Positions 63,139-64,000 of a stretch of DNA of 64,000 bases are shown here, in pieces. The DNA comes from Antrihabitans auranticaus (GTDB lineage: Bacteria; Actinomycetota; Actinomycetes; Mycobacteriales; Mycobacteriaceae), in assembly GCF_016481275.1 (NCBI RefSeq), contig NZ_JAEMNW010000007.1, positions 186,001 through 250,000 of the forward strand, written 5' to 3'. The notes under the pieces are model-generated. The model ran no database searches, had not been told where the DNA came from, and saw nothing but the letters and a program-made list of their open reading frames with translations. How positions within the stretch are numbered: position 1 is the first letter of the stretch; each line of letters starts with the position of its first letter. A program made the position numbers and the translations under genes.

Positions 63139-63956
63139 GTTGGATTCCGCCAGGCCCCGCATGGTTGTTCTGCCCAGCCGATCGGCCGGAGCGTTTCGCG
63201 AAGGCAGCGGGCGTCGCCGACGTCGTCATCCTCGACCTCGAGGACGGCGTCGCACCGGCACACAAGCCCGCCGCCCGGCAGGCGCTGATCGACACCCCGC
63301 TCGATCCGGCGCGGACCGTCGTCCGCCTCAACAGTGCGAGCACCGACGAACTGGAACTCGACCTCGCCGCACTGCGCAAGACCGAGTACCCGACCGTCAT
63401 GCTCGCCAAATGCGAATCGGCGGAACAGGTTCGCTCGCTCGCGCCGCGTGAGGTGATTGCGCTCATCGAGTCGCCGCTCGGCGCGCTCGCCGTGGTCGAC
63501 ATCGCGCACGCCGCCAACACGGTCGGCCTCATGTGGGGCGCGGAAGATCTGGTTGCAGGCCTCGGCGGAACGGGCAGTCGTGGGCCGGACGGGCTGTACC
63601 GGCACGTCGCGCAGGAGGTGCGCTCGACGTCGTTGCTCGCCGCGAAGGCGCATGGCAGGTTTGCACTCGACGCGGTTTTCGTCGACATCAAGAATCTCGA
63701 CGCGCTCGCCGTCGAGACCGCAGACGCCGTGGGCGTTGGCTTCGACGGCAAGGTCGCAATTCACCCGACTCAGGTCGGAGTCATCCGAAACGCATACGCG
63801 CCCGCCCCCGCCGAGTTGGACTGGGCGACGCGCGTGGTCGCCGCTGCGGAGTCGGAGCGTGGCGTGTTCGCGTTCGAAGGAAAGATGGTCGACGCGCCGG
63901 TACTTCGACATGCTGAGCAGATCGTTCGCCGCGCAACTGCTGCTGCCGAGAAGTAA
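63135..63956 (+). CDS. citE: CitE-like beta-hydroxyacyl-CoA lyase
   Basis: A 273-residue HpcH/HpaI aldolase-family enzyme. It shows FCPADRPERFAKA, VVILDLEDGVAPAHKPAARQAL, ALIESPLGALAVVDIA, WGAEDLVAGLGG with Mg-binding Glu/Asp, and KVAIHPTQVGVIR. It is the counterpart of Rv2498c of M. tuberculosis, which cleaves (R)-3-hydroxy-3-methylglutaryl- and citramalyl-CoA-type substrates in leucine and itaconate breakdown rather than citryl-CoA. The GTG start overlaps the maoC stop by 4 bp. Confidence 0.88.
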   Translation: MSWIPPGPAWLFCPADRPERFAKAAGVADVVILDLEDGVAPAHKPAARQALIDTPLDPARTVVRLNSASTDELELDLAALRKTEYPTVMLAKCESAEQVRSLAPREVIALIESPLGALAVVDIAHAANTVGLMWGAEDLVAGLGGTGSRGPDGLYRHVAQEVRSTSLLAAKAHGRFALDAVFVDIKNLDALAVETADAVGVGFDGKVAIHPTQVGVIRNAYAPAPAELDWATRVVAAAESERGVFAFEGKMVDAPVLRHAEQIVRRATAAAEK

Positions 63957-63967
63957 CAGGAGGATCG

Positions 63968-64000
63968 ATGACCGAACCGCAATGGGTGCCGACCGCCGAC
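63968..64000 (+). CDS. Start of next operon gene, truncated by window edge
   Basis: ATG 63968 follows a strong ACAGGAGGA Shine-Dalgarno and opens the frame MTEPQWVPTAD to the window end. In M. tuberculosis the gene after citE in this cluster encodes the E1-alpha subunit of the branched-chain 2-oxoacid dehydrogenase (bkdA/pdhA), which would fit here. Eleven codons are too few to identify it by sequence. Confidence 0.55.
   Translation, partial: MTEPQWVPTAD

Overview
The window is GC-rich, densely coded DNA from a mycolic-acid actinobacterium (order Mycobacteriales). A Nocardiaceae/Rhodococcus-like source is my best guess. The evidence is a complete mycofactocin locus, an N,N-dimethyl-4-nitrosoaniline (NDMA)-dependent methanol dehydrogenase, KshB with a textbook KstR operator, FprB, DUF3558 lipoproteins, an ECF42 sigma factor and an AccD1/AccA1/FadE19/CitE leucine cluster. 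No tRNA, rRNA, CRISPR array, transposase or prophage was seen. Many genes overlap by 1-8 bases (ATGA, GTGA, TTGA), so translational coupling is common.

Layout. 0-8.6 kb: small conserved protein, DUF4393 (Abi-alpha-like) protein, DUF445 membrane protein, MarR regulator with a double palindrome, phosphotransferase, a frameshifted PPOX-class gene, a secretory-type lipase, and an FprB/AurF-like diiron pair. 8.8-11.5 kb: DGPF (YCII) protein, ECF42 sigma factor and DNA polymerase IV in one run. 11.5-19.2 kb: membrane PP2C phosphatase, SDR/epimerase, membrane Ser/Thr kinase with a DUF3298-type sensor, quinone reductase, winged-helix protein and two tandem DUF3558 lipoproteins. 19.2-23.9 kb: the str operon rpsL-rpsG-fusA-tuf, with a long structured leader and a strong terminator after tuf. 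24-30.7 kb: AbiEi-like protein, TetR, SPW protein, SDR, ferredoxin reductase, racemase, AlkD and KshB.

31.4-47.6 kb is the centrepiece, a mycofactocin redox island. mftR lies divergently from mno (NDMA/mycofactocin-dependent alcohol dehydrogenase). mno is followed by a MoxR ATPase, a VWA protein, a second iron-type alcohol dehydrogenase, the two-component pair mnoS/mnoR, a methyltransferase that fits MftM, and then mftA-B-C-D-[mycofactocin-coupled SDR]-E-F-G. Three near-identical 16-bp palindromes (consensus CTRCCCGATCGGRCAG) stand before mno, before the second dehydrogenase and before mftA. This suggests one regulator couples cofactor synthesis to the dehydrogenases that use it. The tuf-(ferredoxin reductase)-mftR-mftA order matches the M. 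tuberculosis locus Rv0685-Rv0697, but here the whole mno/mnoSR module sits between mftR and mftA.

47.6-57.1 kb extends the alcohol/aldehyde theme: acyl-CoA synthetase, a Fis-type regulator without the sigma-54 GAFTGA loop, aldehyde dehydrogenase, a zinc-type NDMA-dependent alcohol dehydrogenase, a GAF-winged-helix regulator preceded by a six-codon leader, a second aldehyde dehydrogenase and its DUF779 partner. 57.1-64 kb is a branched-chain (leucine) catabolic operon under a divergent TetR regulator: accD1-accA1-fadE19-maoC-citE. The first 11 codons of a further gene, expected to be the branched-chain 2-oxoacid dehydrogenase E1 subunit, run off the right edge.
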